From NCBI GenBank assembly GCA_019400425.1, contig JAFREE010000129.1, forward strand, positions 1-64,000: a DNA stretch of 64,000 nt. Reading direction: 5' to 3'. A program made the translations under genes and the position numbers. Shown one piece after another: positions 45,909 to 57,912 of this stretch. Every line of letters begins with the position of its first letter. Position 1 is the stretch's first letter. The notes under the pieces were generated by a model. It did no database searches. It was not told the DNA's origin and worked only from the letters and a program-made list of their open reading frames with translations. Origin of the DNA: Hymenochaete sp. R1. Lineage: Eukaryota; Basidiomycota; Agaricomycetes; Hymenochaetales; Hymenochaetaceae.

Positions 45909-46771
45909 AGTGACGGAAGGTGGTGGGAGTATGAGTTCTTTAGAGTGAGCGTGAGTGTGGTTGGAGAGTGAGAGGAGAAAAGAAAAAATGTGTACTTGAG
46001 ACTCCTTCTTAATGGGACCTTCACGATGCGAATGACAGTATGCACAAGCAAAGTCATATTCTCTAGCTGAACTAAAGGTGAAGAAAGGATGCAATATGGG
46101 TTAGCCAGTTAAACCATAGAACCGTCTGAATCACTTATCGAGGCACCATTGTGATTGCCCAACTTGAAGGCTTCATAATAAAGTGCGCAGATTCACTTAC
46201 TTTGACGATATTAAACTGCAGTAAAGGACTTTGCAGCGGGGTCTGAGGGTACTACGAGTTGATGACCGTGTTCGGCAAATTTCTTGATTTCATACCTGTG
46301 ACGAAGGGGAAAGACCTTGAAAAGATCTGAAAACGAAGAAAACTAAGGCCAATCATCAGTAAAGTCGTAAAATAATGGCACTTCTAAAGCTTGAATTGCT
46401 CAGAACCTGACTGTTACACTTAACTTTGCGCGCAAGAACACTGGTTGAGTCCTCTAGCTAGCGATAAACTTGAAGGGAAAGGAAATTCAAACGCAAGAAA
46501 CAGAAGGTGGGGATCGTACGGGATGACAGAACACCGACTCGGAGTTGCTACTAATATACGAGCAACGTTGACTTGTAGGTTAGATCGATTCACGCATAGA
46601 TTGGCATGAGAAAAGATGGATTACTTATCCAGATAAGGTACAAACCGTATCGAGGATGCCAACGCAAGGTCGCATATATTTACCCAGCAGTTAGAAAGAG
46701 TCAGATATCAGTGGCTACTTACAAAGCCGGCACAAGAACACCATCCACTCAAAGACTCGCATGAGCGTTCA
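45909..46771. other. spacer, duplicated in part
   Basis: The segment about 46063-46240 resembles 43096-43260. No gene supported in the rest. Confidence 0.5.
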
Positions 46772-47686
46772 CTACAAAGCCCGTCCTGCGTTTGGAGGTC
46801 CAGATGCATTGGATGCAGACTGTCTAGACACCGCAACAGTCCTTTCGTACTCGTCTTTCCATGCCTTCGCGACGTCCAACTGGCCCTCTGGAATCTTCAA
46901 GTGCGTTTTCAGCACCTTCTCGATTCCCACCAAGTCCATTTTCAACTTCTGTATTTCCTCGGCAATCGCATCCGGCTCCCTGCGCGGCTGTTCGGCCGCA
47001 GAAGCGAAATCCCTTATACTAGTAGTGGTCGAGATTGGTGGGGCTCGGGTCGTTTCCAACTCATATTTCTGGTCCTCCAACATTCTCACGCTGCAGCTCA
47101 GATAGTAATGCACAGCGAGCACAACAAATCGCGTCAACCGATCCTTCTCCCCAGACTGGTAGATCTCGTTGCTACCATTCGCGACGTCCCAGTTACTTTT
47201 CCAGTAGGCATCGAGACGACCAACAATAGCTCTGGCATCCTTCGTATTACTGCGGAGCTCGGCGATTAGATCGGGTGAGGGGTGCTGAAGGGTGAGGGCT
47301 GTCGCGTTGAAGAGGGCACTTGATACTGAATTAGCTGACATTACGTTCTGCCCGATGCCACGACTGTAGATCGCGCTGTCCCAGGTACGGGTAGGTTTAA
47401 TTCCATACAGCATTAAAAACTGCATCGCAAAGACGGCTTCGATATGCAGAAATGGAGGGGAAAGATCCCATGCTGGCGGGCTACGGCCTGCACCACAACG
47501 ATGGGCACGGTATATGAAGGAATCTTTTTTATTCTTCGACTTGAGGGCGACCGGTTCGCAGCGGATGGCATCTTTGAGGAGTCTGGGGAGAGGATTGCGA
47601 GGGTCTAGGCTCGAAGTGATTCTGCGGAGGAGACGGGGGAAACGGCCCGACGAAGAGCGAGAACGATGATTTGTGTCGGAGGACAT
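46772..47686 (-). CDS. cluster paralogue E, 304 aa
   Basis: Intronless; ATG at 47684-47686 (MSSDTNHRSRSSSGRFPRLL). The N-terminal RFPRLLRRITSSLDPRNPLP has the clearest form of the LRRxTSS motif. Core: RLLKDAIRCEPVALKSKNKK, SFIYRAHRCGAGRSPPAWDL, HIEAVFAMQFLMLYGIKPTR, LQHPSPDLIAELRSNTKDAR, AIVGRLDAYWKSNWDVANGS, RFVVLAVHYYLSCSVRMLED, and KIPEGQLDVAKAWKDEYERT. It pairs with paralogue F (same YRAHR-GAGR and AKAWxxxY blocks). No catalytic motif or membrane helix. Function unknown. Confidence 0.85.
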   Translation of the reverse strand: MSSDTNHRSRSSSGRFPRLLRRITSSLDPRNPLPRLLKDAIRCEPVALKSKNKKDSFIYRAHRCGAGRSPPAWDLSPPFLHIEAVFAMQFLMLYGIKPTRTWDSAIYSRGIGQNVMSANSVSSALFNATALTLQHPSPDLIAELRSNTKDARAIVGRLDAYWKSNWDVANGSNEIYQSGEKDRLTRFVVLAVHYYLSCSVRMLEDQKYELETTRAPPISTTTSIRDFASAAEQPRREPDAIAEEIQKLKMDLVGIEKVLKTHLKIPEGQLDVAKAWKDEYERTVAVSRQSASNASGPPNAGRAL

Positions 47687-48641
47687 GGTTTGTGGAGGAA
47701 CTTTAGAGTATCGGATATTGAGGGCCAGAGTCGGAAAGATCCTAGGGTATTTATGCAGATGTAAGTGAGAAGGTGATATGAGACTTCCCCTCTCTTTACC
47801 CGTGCAAAGAGCATGGCAGATGAATAATATTGTTCTCTGCGTCGCGAGCCAACAAGGTTCTATAAGGTGAAATGAGTTTGCAATGCCAACTTCATGAAGA
47901 TAAGATCATCCATAAGTCGAATGCTCGCAGATATTTAGTAACCTTACCTCACAAGCAAGTATGTGGGTATGCGAACACAGGGTCCTAAGTGTGCAAATGA
48001 GCAAACAGATTGTCAGTTCGAGAGTTTGCGCACCTTTGTCTGAGCCGAACTTTGGTTTGCACTTCACGTTCGCGACAAGCAGATCGAGGTCTGCCTGCAA
48101 AGTCAAGCAAGAGATCGGCCGATAGCCCGTTCATTCGCTAGTCCGAGCCGATATGTTCTACAAAAGTTTTGTGCCGTATTGGTCACTTTGCTGCTTTCTG
48201 TAGTAAACAGAAATGTACGGTAAGAGTTATTGCGGTAGAATTTTGAGAGTGTGAAGACGAGAATCGCTCGTGCAGAAACATACGGCAAGGAAGAAGCTGT
48301 ATGTGATGGAGTTGGATGGTCCGCGAGATACGTTTGCTATTACCCGGGTTAAAGTCGAGGGCAATATGCCAAGCCATTGGGTTAGCCTGCCGTTCTCAGC
48401 TTTGCACACGAAAGCACCGGACGAGACTTGTGGCAATGGAAAAAAGGTAATAACAATCGCAATTTATAGGAGACGCAAAGAAAAGAGTACTATCAGATAA
48501 GATGGACGTTCTAGTAGCAAGAAGCCCGTCAGTTAGATAGCTTTGGTGGTGTATAATCGCAACGCCAGCACAGAAATGCGAGCCATTGATACCAGTAGGC
48601 AACTAACCCTTAACTGTTCGAACACGAAACGGGGGTCCTTC
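47687..48641. other. spacer between paralogues E and F
   Basis: Short frames only, no recognisable gene or repeat. Confidence 0.45.
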
Positions 48642-49619
48642 CTACACCCGGCTCGTGCCTGCACGTCCACTGGCAGATCCACCGGTAGCAGGAGGCGAGC
48701 TCCGAGAGATAGTCGTCTGAAACACCTCGTTCCATGCCTTTGCCACCTCGAGCTGTTCCTGTGAAACATCCAGAAACTTCAGTAGCGTCTTTTCGACCAC
48801 AACCTGATACTCCTGCAGTTTCTGTCTCTTCGACGCGCGTTCCTCCTTCCTCAACCCATTCACATCATCGTGACCTTTTTTGAGCGCCTTTGTGAACTCG
48901 TCAGACACGAAATCCTCTATCGTCAACTCTGCCTCATGAGACCTGTCCTCCTCAAGCTCTTTCAAGTCCCTGATGATATTATAGTAATCTGCGAATACCA
49001 CGAGACGCAAAAGACTGCTTTCCTCCTTAGGATCGATTGGGTTCATACGTTTGACACTGTGAAACCAGTTGTCTCGCCAAAATTCATCGATGGTCTTGAC
49101 GATAGAGATGGCGTCCTTGCTGTTACAATCGAGCTTTATTTCTTCCAGCAGGGTGGGTGTAGGAGGATGAAGCGTGGAGGGTGTCGCATTGAAAATGGAG
49201 GACAGAGGCGAGACTCCTTTGGCGCTTGAAGCTGCATCGCTACCGTGGGCAGAAGAGCTGCTGCTCTCGTCCTGGCGAACGGACTTGATCCCGTAGATCG
49301 TGAGAAGCTGCATAGCCAGAACGACCTCGGCGTATAATTTCGAAGTGGGAAGCTTCGACAGGTACACCTGACGGCCTGCTCCCCATCGGTGAGCCTTGTA
49401 GATGACCGAATTATTGTCGTTGCTGTATCGGAGAGCGAGGCGTTCTTTGTCAATAGCTTCTTGAATGAGTTTGGGGGGTTTAGAGAGGCCACTCTCGCCT
49501 GTGCGAGAGGAGGACGTCTTGAGGGAAAAGGAGGAGGTGAGTCTACGGAGGAGACTTGGAACTCGAGAGCTTCTTGTGTTCTGAGACTGTGCAGAAGGGT
49601 TTTCGTCGTTGGAGGACAT
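48642..49619 (-). CDS. cluster paralogue F, 325 aa
   Basis: Intronless; ATG at 49617-49619 (MSSNDENPSAQSQNTRSSRV). An upstream in-frame GTG is not a likely start. N-terminal VPSLLRRLTSSFSLKTSSSR is the family motif. Core: PPKLIQEAIDKERLALRYSN, SVIYKAHRWGAGRQVYLSKL, YAEVVLAMQLLTIYGIKSVR, LHPPTPTLLEEIKLDCNSKD, IVKTIDEFWRDNWFHSVKRM, RLVVFADYYNIIRDLKELEE, then a Lys/Glu-rich coiled coil, and DVSQEQLEVAKAWNEVFQTT. Function unknown. Confidence 0.85.
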   Translation of the reverse strand: MSSNDENPSAQSQNTRSSRVPSLLRRLTSSFSLKTSSSRTGESGLSKPPKLIQEAIDKERLALRYSNDNNSVIYKAHRWGAGRQVYLSKLPTSKLYAEVVLAMQLLTIYGIKSVRQDESSSSSAHGSDAASSAKGVSPLSSIFNATPSTLHPPTPTLLEEIKLDCNSKDAISIVKTIDEFWRDNWFHSVKRMNPIDPKEESSLLRLVVFADYYNIIRDLKELEEDRSHEAELTIEDFVSDEFTKALKKGHDDVNGLRKEERASKRQKLQEYQVVVEKTLLKFLDVSQEQLEVAKAWNEVFQTTISRSSPPATGGSASGRAGTSRV

Positions 49620-50914
49620 CGTGTATATAGACACAAAGAGCAGGAAGTCGTCTGTGAGTTAGGTATGTGAAAGCACATACTTTTAAAGCCAAGGCGCGAA
49701 CTGTAAGTTGTGCAAAGTGCTTGAGCGACGGGAAATCATATTTGCGACTCCTAAAGTGATGTTAGATGAGATAACTTCTATCGCCAAAGGCACTGAAAAT
49801 GAGTTTCTTACTCTTTTTCTCGATTCTAAAAGATAGGGTGAGCCGGGCCATAATTTCTGTAAAGCTCGTGAATGTTCGGCCTGAATATGGGTAGTGTACT
49901 AGCTCTGCGCCTCTTCTCGAGAGATGCAGCGGCAGGAGTAGCAAAGTCGCTTGTGATGAAATTGGCCCGTAGCCGAGGGAAAGCCGAAAAGCCGATAAGA
50001 GCAGTGGGACTTCGCTCGCTCGCTTATGTAAGTTTTGACCAGGAAGAGATTTCCGGCGACCGTCGTTTGGGGGGCAGGCCGGCCGTTCCGTTCCTCTCCC
50101 CTCCTCCACTAGTACTTCACGCGTTGAAAAAAAAACCAGCATTGGATCTCTACTCGAGGATATTTTCGATGATAGCACTCCTATATCACGATCATCAATT
50201 CAGCCGTATACAATTGCACTACAAAATGGCCGTTTATAAAGAACCAGTGAACTATACTACTGGTATTCGTTAAAAGAGACTCTACAACAGCCAGCTGTCG
50301 ACAAATGGCCTTTAAAGTAACAAAAAAAGAGAAACCTGGAAATAGTCCGAACCAATAATAGGCCGGTGGCGAGCGTTACTCTGAGCGCTCTATAACTTTG
50401 CAAAGGCCGGTTATTTTATTTTACTCTCCGAGCGGAAGGCCTTGGAAGCAGCGGCGAAAAACAGCAAAGGGGGAGACAACGCGCTCGATGTAAGCTCATT
50501 TTGCATAAGATGGGAAAACGTCAGGTTGCTGATAACAAATGGACAAAATTCAGGATACAGAGAAATAATATCTTCCATATGCTAGCGTTGAAGTCGGCCT
50601 CTGAGAACACATAACGAGCTAAGAAGCCGAAAAGCTGAATACAAGTAGACGTTCATAAACCACGGGCAAGCACGAGTACACATACGCATGTATACAAGCC
50701 AGCTAGCAAGGTTAGCCCGTTTGGTTTTGAAGATCGAATGCCCAGTCTGAGCTGAGACTCTCTGCGGGTTCAAGCAAAATCGACCGACGAGGTCTCTGAA
50801 CAACCCTCTCGTAGTCGTCCCTTCAAATCGTCGCCATTTCCAGCCGTTCCTATGGAGTACTCAAGCGATGCAGCAGCACCACGCACCCTATTGATCTTCT
50901 CCAAGTATCTTGAG
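49620..50914. other. spacer, 1.3 kb
   Basis: A 133-codon frame at 49872-50273 (+) shows no motif and is not accepted. No repeat recognised. Confidence 0.4.
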
Positions 50915-51637
50915 CTATGCGTGTCTTCCGAGTTCTTGCACAGGCTTCCAACTTGAACTGCCGCTATTTCTTCGCATATGGATTCTGGCGTGATTCGTCG
51001 TCTTCCGTACGGCATATTTGGGCCATCCCGCTCCGAACATCCGCTGTATCCATAGGTCCAAGCCCGCGTTGTAACAGTACCCAAAGACGACGAAGCGCTT
51101 GAGTCGGACTACCTCGCTGGGTATGGGAGCTTGGGAAGCGAAAGGCTCTGAGTCGAAGAGAGAGCGCAGCCCCGTGTTGGAAGCCCGGCTCAAGACTGGA
51201 TCAGTTGACCCCTTGCCGCCGCTATTGTCGCGAGAAGGCTCAACCTCGCTCTCGCTCTTGCATTCTATGTGACGAGCAGGCTTCACACGCCACCATATGC
51301 TATGAGGAAGCGCATCGCAAAGATGAACTGTGCGTACAACTCCTGGGTTAAGAGTTCCTAGCAAGGGATCCGTGGGCCTGGAAACCATCGGCGAGTTATG
51401 TAGATGAACGAACCTTTGCTCACCGGAGGGGGGGGGGGGGACGTCTCGCTCTTTTTCGAGGGCGCCCTTGAGGAGCTTGGGGATGCGAGTGTCGGACTTG
51501 TGGGAATGATACTTAGTGGAAATGGTGGAAGAGAGGTTGTGGGGGAGACTTGGATCTCGGGAATGGCTCGTGCTCTGCGAATGCCCTAGAGAGATTACTA
51601 GATTAGTCGCTAGAGCGTATAAGCGTATAGTACGCAT
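50915..51637 (-). pseudogene. cluster paralogue G, frameshifted relic
   Basis: The N-terminal region SRDPSLPHNLSSTIS aligns with SRVPSLLRRLTSSFS of paralogue F (the Arg pair is lost), and IPKLLKGALEKERD aligns with its first core helix. The next block, ELYAQFIFAMRFLIAYG, is found in a different frame and hits a stop near 51289, while VKPARH appears in the frame of the long open reading frame: a frameshift at about 51285-51300 within the conserved 'YGxKPxR' motif. A 13-G run at 51428-51440 adds another likely slip site. A late block RFVVFGYCYNAGLDLW still matches the RFVVLAVHYY region. Paralogues have no introns, so splicing is an unlikely explanation. Confidence 0.78.
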
Positions 51638-52993
51638 AGGGAAACAAAAAGCTGAGGGGAAACCCGGAAGTCAGGTATGTGGGTGTGCATTTTGAATACC
51701 CAGGAGTTGAAGTTTAACGAGCCTATAGCTGAGTAAGCCGTGCGAAGTGTTACAACCTTTCTTAGGCAAAACGGCGTTTTCGTTCGTCCTGAAATCGAGC
51801 TGCCCGTACGATTGGCCAATTGAGATTTAAAAGACAATTCGGGTTGAAGGTTGAGCCGTTATGGACAAGTCTGCAAATTACATGTAGTACTAGTATGAGT
51901 AGTATGAGGGAATTGGTTAGTAGGACAAGCCTGGACACAGACCCAACACCGGTCTGTCATCGTTGTAGACAGCACAATTGCCTTCGTGGTCTAAACCGTG
52001 AAGAATCCGAAGAACTGGGTGCACCGAAATTGGGACAGAGGCGAAAGTTGTGAGTAGAAGATAAGCAAGTCGGGGAACGCTCAGCTTGTGCTCCTGCCGT
52101 CGAGAAATCTGTTGAATCAGGTCAAAGGGGGCTCGTATACAAGCGAGAGCACTCTCCCATATCCAAGGTGGCTGATATTTCAACGATCGTTTGATAAATA
52201 AAAGATGGTGAGATACATATATCATGATCATCATGGACTATAGTATTCTTGTGATCATTCGGGCCGTCCGATGCATGTAAAACTAATGACGAGGGGCGTG
52301 TAGTATGTCAATAAAAGACCGAGGACACAAGGTTCAAAACTGAAGTAATGTCGACTGAATTGTCCAGGAACGAGAAGGGAAAGCGAAGGGCGAGGACATC
52401 GGAGGTGAGGCGCGAAAGGATGCTTTTGTGCGTCGCGGTATGGTATCGATGAGATGAGAACAATCCGGCCTAGCAACGGAACGCAACGCACGCGTGGTGA
52501 TGTTTCTAAAAGTACTACTACTCGTAATACAATTGAGAATACAATAACAAAAGTTTGTATTACTAATTCCAAAAAAGGAAGGTCATTATCATTATTAATG
52601 TTGTCCGTTTCATCCCATCCATCCCATCCCAGTTGTAGACTCTGCCCCTCCCCATCTTTCTACCTTCGTCTTCCACCACCGTCGTCGTCGTCGTCAACGT
52701 CGTCGGCAGGCATCCGCGACAAACTACATTCGGACACGAACAGGATCCGGCGAGTCCGATCTCTCCTCTCGCCCTTTCTAACGTGATTTGTTTCCTGTCG
52801 CCAACGTTACTTGGTATTCTTGCTCACACACGCACACTTTTTAAACCGCCCATTACAGCATCCACGGACCCGCCTCGGGTTTCTTTCTCTTTGACTATCA
52901 CGTTTAACGACTAGTATCTCAACTGGCAAGACAACCGAGGACCTTTGCTCTCGTCCTCCACGTCCGCGTCTACAACAGCAAGCTTATTTCCAC
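51638..52993. promoter_or_regulatory. long upstream region of STE11
   Basis: 1.36 kb without a supported gene. A GTC trinucleotide run (about 52680-52698) and a pyrimidine-rich stretch just before the ATG are typical of a fungal promoter and 5' UTR. Confidence 0.4.
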
Positions 52994-55900
52994 ATGACGG
53001 CTTTGGCACCCACCGCTTTGTCTAACACTCTCGGCACTTCTGCTGCGGGGCCTTCCCAGCCGCCCTCACAACAGTCTTCTCCTGCAAGCCCAACAGCCAA
53101 CTTCTCCGCGTCCCAGCAAGCTGTTCTGGCAAAGACCGCTCATCTGAGAGGTCACAGCAACTCCGCATCGCGTCCAGAGACTCCCGTATCAAATGGAAAC
53201 GGAATCGTCAGCGGGCCGTCCCTCGAGCCTCCATCAGGCACGTCCTTTCCGGATTTTCTGTCTTCTTGGGGAGATGTCCACGTTGCCAAATGGCTCGCCA
53301 ATATGGACCCTCATGGCAAGTGTGCCGCGCACGCCACCGCGTTCCGGGAGGCCGACATGCGAGGCAACCTTCTCCTCGAGCTTGACCAACCGACCCTCAA
53401 AGAAATCGGAGTGACGAGCATCGGTGACCGTATTCGTATCCTAAACGCAGTCAAAGCGCTGCGGATACGGTGTAGTAATCGGCATGCGCAGAATGGAGCT
53501 AACTATGGTCACGGTCAGACGCAAAATGGCAGTGTCAGTAGCGTCGCGAGCAGTAATGGGAGCGCCGGTGGTCTGAATTCTGCTCTCGCGCACCCAAGCC
53601 CAACGCTCAAAGTCACCAATGCCGAGTCATCCGATTTCCCAAAGACACATCAGCGCAATAGATCAAGACCAGCGCCTTTACGGTTAACTAACGCAACTCA
53701 AGCTGATCTGCCCCGCCTCGTTAGAGATGCCGGGCAAGCTCCTGATTCAGCACGGTCTACCGCTCCTATGAGACCGCTGCCCTTGCCAAATACACCCACA
53801 TCTCAGTCCCATTCATCATCTGGCTCTGGCTCCGGTCCGAGTACTGGTGTGCGAACCCATTTACCGCCTCTACCCCCACCACCCAGCGTCAAGCCACCAC
53901 TTCCCCCGGGTGCACCGAGAGCTCAACCGAACCGTATCAATGCACTCCAAGCTTCTAGTGGAGGATCCCGACGCACACCAACTCAGGAAACACCTCCGCC
54001 CCTTCACGCTCTCCCTCCTGTCCCCACCAGCTCCGCTCAGAATCAAAATGTATCTGTCCAAACTCCCACGCAAACGCAGAACCCCGCCCTCCTCACTCCT
54101 GGTGGTTCTGGATCCTCCCAAGGTGGGTGGAAGGGAGAATATGGACTTCCTTCGGGTCCCCGCCCTACCGGGCGGGCTACCTCTCCTCTCCCAGGTATTG
54201 GCCGCCGTTCTCCTTCCGGACAACATACCAAAGCTCCAAGCTTCTCTGGTTCCGCTACCGCCTCCAACGCACCAAAAGGTGCCCCGAGGCCAAGTACCAG
54301 CGGCGGACATCCATACGCAACTGCAAACGCTTCTTCATCCCTCCAGACGCCTCAAAACAATGCCGCTAATGCCGCGCTTTCTCCCATCGCTGAATCCTTC
54401 CTCAATCAAAGCCCTATGCATACACCCCTTCCTCCTCCGACCGGCTCCTCTTCCTCGTCATCCCTCGTGAGTCAAAATCCGAACGCATCTGCATATCACG
54501 TCGGCCGGGGTCCCTTCCGCCCGCAGACGCCGTCTTCAAGCGTTGCTGCAGCAAATGCCCCGAGTTTGGACGATCTCAAACGCAAGCTCGTCAAGTTTGT
54601 TTTCCCGGAAGGCGAAACCAGTGCGACAATCAACGTTGCCGAATGCGCGAATGGCGTTGAGATTTTGGAACGAGTGTTGCGAAAGTTTGGTAAACTTGGG
54701 AATATGCCTGGTGGAATACTTGGGGATACTGAATTGGATGAAGGGGGACTTTGCATCGATGGTTGGGCAGTATATCTGGTTTTCGGGAAGGACGATGGGC
54801 CTGGTATGTATCTCTTTTTCTTGAAATGGATACGTGCGGTCTTTCGGAGTGCTGAGACGTGTTCCGGTTTTAGCGAAACCCTTGCGTGAAGCAGAGTTGT
54901 TGTCTTTATGCTCGGCTGGTCCAGATCACCGTGTCCGCGAACATGGTTTAACAGTACGACGTACTGGGAAACCCCGTCGCGCCAAAGTTCTTCAACAGAT
55001 ATTTGGGGAGTCGCCTCCGTCAGCTTCCTCTCCGTCAGGTCTGAGTGTTGTATCACCTCATAGTCCAGTCCCTGGGATTCAGGCCGATGAATCGAGCGTT
55101 GCGTTCCCTCGAACATTTACGCCGACTCAGGATCGTGATGCTCGAAACAACAAAAGAGCAAGTTCGATTAGCGTTCTCAGTGGACTTGGTGTGCATGATC
55201 CTGAGCGTATCCTCGGTGACTCGCAGGCCCCCGTCTCAAACACTAATATCTCACCATCCACCGCGACAGCGAATGGAGGGAAAAGTCCCAGCTCTTCTTC
55301 CTTCGCAGGCAAAATTCGCAACTTCCTCGGTGCAAGACCGCCAAGCGAACTCATCGCGACACACCTCCCTGCGTACTTCCCATACACACAACCTAAGGTT
55401 CTACGTAGGACTGTGCGTCAGTCAATGCGGTTCAGCTCTAGCAATCCCGGAGGACTCGGTCGGAGAGACAGTATCGCTTCAGTGCTTGCTCAGCAGGGCA
55501 TTAACACAAGGCGAGCAAGTCGAATGAGCACGACAACACGTTCGAGTGCGAGCGCGGGGACAGACCATAGGCCTTCGAGTTTAGCAAGCCTCCCGCCACC
55601 ACCTGTACCTGACAAGAACCGCGAATCGACGGTCGATATGGCGCCGCCGCGGATGAGCGTGTCTGCGGAGGACGGACACTCCATAGACCTACAAAGTGAG
55701 GACTCGCACGAAAGTGTAAAGACAGAGACGTCCTCGGTGAAGTCGACTCCCCATCTTCTCCCACCTGTCAATTTCCCCGGAGAGTCATTCGCGGACTCGT
55801 TCCACAGTGTCACAGACGATGCGGGTGGCGCTCATCAGGGAGGAACGCCTGCGATTTCGCGCACGTCGTCGCTCGCGTCGATGTCTATGGCCCGCAGGCT

Positions 55901-57388
55901 GAGTTACATGTCCGAGCTGCGAGCGCGGCGGGATTTATCGGATACGGCGAGTATGTTGACGGTGGATGAAATCACACAGGAGGTAGAGTTGAGTCGGCGG
56001 AAGAGTATGGCGGCTAGCGTACGGTCCGGTGAGAGCGCATATGCTCCTGGTGGTGTTGGGGCGCCGTCGGTGGCAGAGGAAAGCGTAGAGGAGGAAGAAC
56101 CGGCGACGGACACGTTGGTTGACGTTGATGATGACGAGAACTTTGAGATCATTGGAGAGGAGGAGGGGGAAGAGGAAGATGAGATGGGCTCGGATGAAGA
56201 AGACACGCTTGAGGATGAGGAGGAAGTTGCTGAGGAAGACGACGGTGCTCCCGTCAAATCCATAGGTAAGATACGCATGCTTCTATTCTCCAACTTAATC
56301 TCAACGAATACTTTTCAGGCAAGCGCGGCATGAAATGGATCCGAGGTGCTCTTATCGGCGCCGGGTCCTTCGGGAGCGTTTATCTTGGCATGGACGCCAT
56401 GAATGGTCTTCTCATGGCCGTCAAGCAAGTTGAGCTCCCTTCAGGCTCAGGCCCGAACGAACAACGCAAGAAAGCCATGCTCGACGCTCTCGAGCGCGAA
56501 ATCGACCTCTTGCGCGAACTCCAGCACGAGAACATCGTGCAGTACCTCGACTCGAGCTCAGACGAGAAGCATCTCAATATTTTCCTGGAGTACGTGCCCG
56601 GTGGGAGCGTGACGGCATTGCTGAGAAACTATGGCGCGTTCGAGGAAGCGCTATGCAGGCATTTCGTGCGCCAGATCTTGCAGGGTTTGGTGTATTTGCA
56701 TAGCCGGGATATCATCCATCGCGACATCAAAGGCGCGAATATCCTTGTTGACAACAAGGGTGGGATCAAGATTTCGGATTTCGGGATTTCGAAGAAAGTG
56801 GAAGAGAGTATGTGATTTTTCAGCCTTCTATTTTTTTTCTGATCAAGGAAGCTAATTTACTGTACTTACAGCATTCCTTGGCGGAAGTGCTCGTGCCCAT
56901 CGACCATCGCTGCAAGGATCCGTCTACTGGATGGCTCCCGAGGTCGTCAAGCAAGTCGCGCACACGCGGAAGGCCGATATCTGGAGCGTCGGGTGTCTCG
57001 TTGTCGAGATGCTCACCGGCAACCACCCTTACCCAACCCTCAACCAAATGCAAGCCATCTTCAAGGTCCGTTTCCGCTCTCTGCCTTCTTTCCTTTTCAT
57101 CCTTGCTAATCACCGTTTTCTTTACGTTTCCTTCACTTTGTTCGTGCTATACAGATCGGCGGTTCCGCAAAACCTGCCGTGCCCGCCGACATCTCACCCG
57201 AAGCGGAAGACTTCCTCCAAAAGACGTTCGAGATCAAACATGAGGCGCGCCCTGACGCAGACGAGCTCCTGCAACACCCATGGATTGTCAACGGGCCCAA
57301 CTCTTCTAATGGGAATGGAGGCGGGACGGGGAATGCGAGCGGCAAGACGACGGGCACAAAGTCGAAGGCAGCGAAGGCAGCATCGTGA
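52994..57388 (+). CDS. STE11: MAPKKK of the Ste11/Byr2 type, SAM + RA-like + kinase
   Basis: Mating/filamentation MAP kinase kinase kinase. Start ATG 52994. A SAM domain lies at about residues 75-155 ([20 protein letters not shown] ... [32 protein letters not shown]). A long Pro/Ser/Thr-rich region includes [19 protein letters not shown] Ras-association-like segment begins near residue 520 ([35 protein letters not shown]). A second disordered and acidic stretch follows, then the C-terminal kinase: [23 protein letters not shown] (VAIK Lys), [76 protein letters not shown]. All catalytic residues are present. Introns lie near 54802-54875, 56265-56320, 56812-56872 and 57066-57156. It ends [10 protein letters not shown]. 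Confidence 0.92.
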
Positions 57389-57912
57389 TTGTGATCATGA
57401 TTGTGTCTATGAGACGGGCTGAGCCATCGGCAATACTTCGGTTTTTTCGTTCTTTTCTTTTGCGTTCGCGTTAAATATTCTTCACTACCTTGATTTCATC
57501 ACTTCGCTTTCTCAAGTTATTAGCTTTCACACCCCTTTCTTCATTCTTACTTGATTTTCTCTTTCCTAATCGCTTCATCTCAGTCTAAGCACGAGAAAGA
57601 GATTCTAGGATGTTGTTTTGTGTTATACGATATACGATATGCCACCGTGGATAATATGTAGAAATGTGTGCGGGCTGAAACTTGCTTTGCAAAGAAATTA
57701 TGAAGAATTAGATTACATGTACAATGGGGAGTGTGTTGGATTGTCCATCTGCATGAATGGTCGAAAGGCACTATGTATGTGTTCATGTGCGCTACCTGAT
57801 CGCCCACATTTAAAGGAAAAGTCCGAACAAAAGTGTGAAGACGCCATCTTTTGATAAACCCCGCCTCGCTCCACGCCATTCATCAAAATTGGTTGCAACT
57901 ATCCACCGCGTC
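57389..57912. other. intergenic between convergent kinases
   Basis: AT-rich 3' flanks; no gene supported. Confidence 0.5.

Noticed and set aside
49872..50273. 133-codon plus-strand frame between paralogues F and G
   Set aside because: No motif, no similarity to the cluster family, and a poly-A run and basic composition suggest chance.
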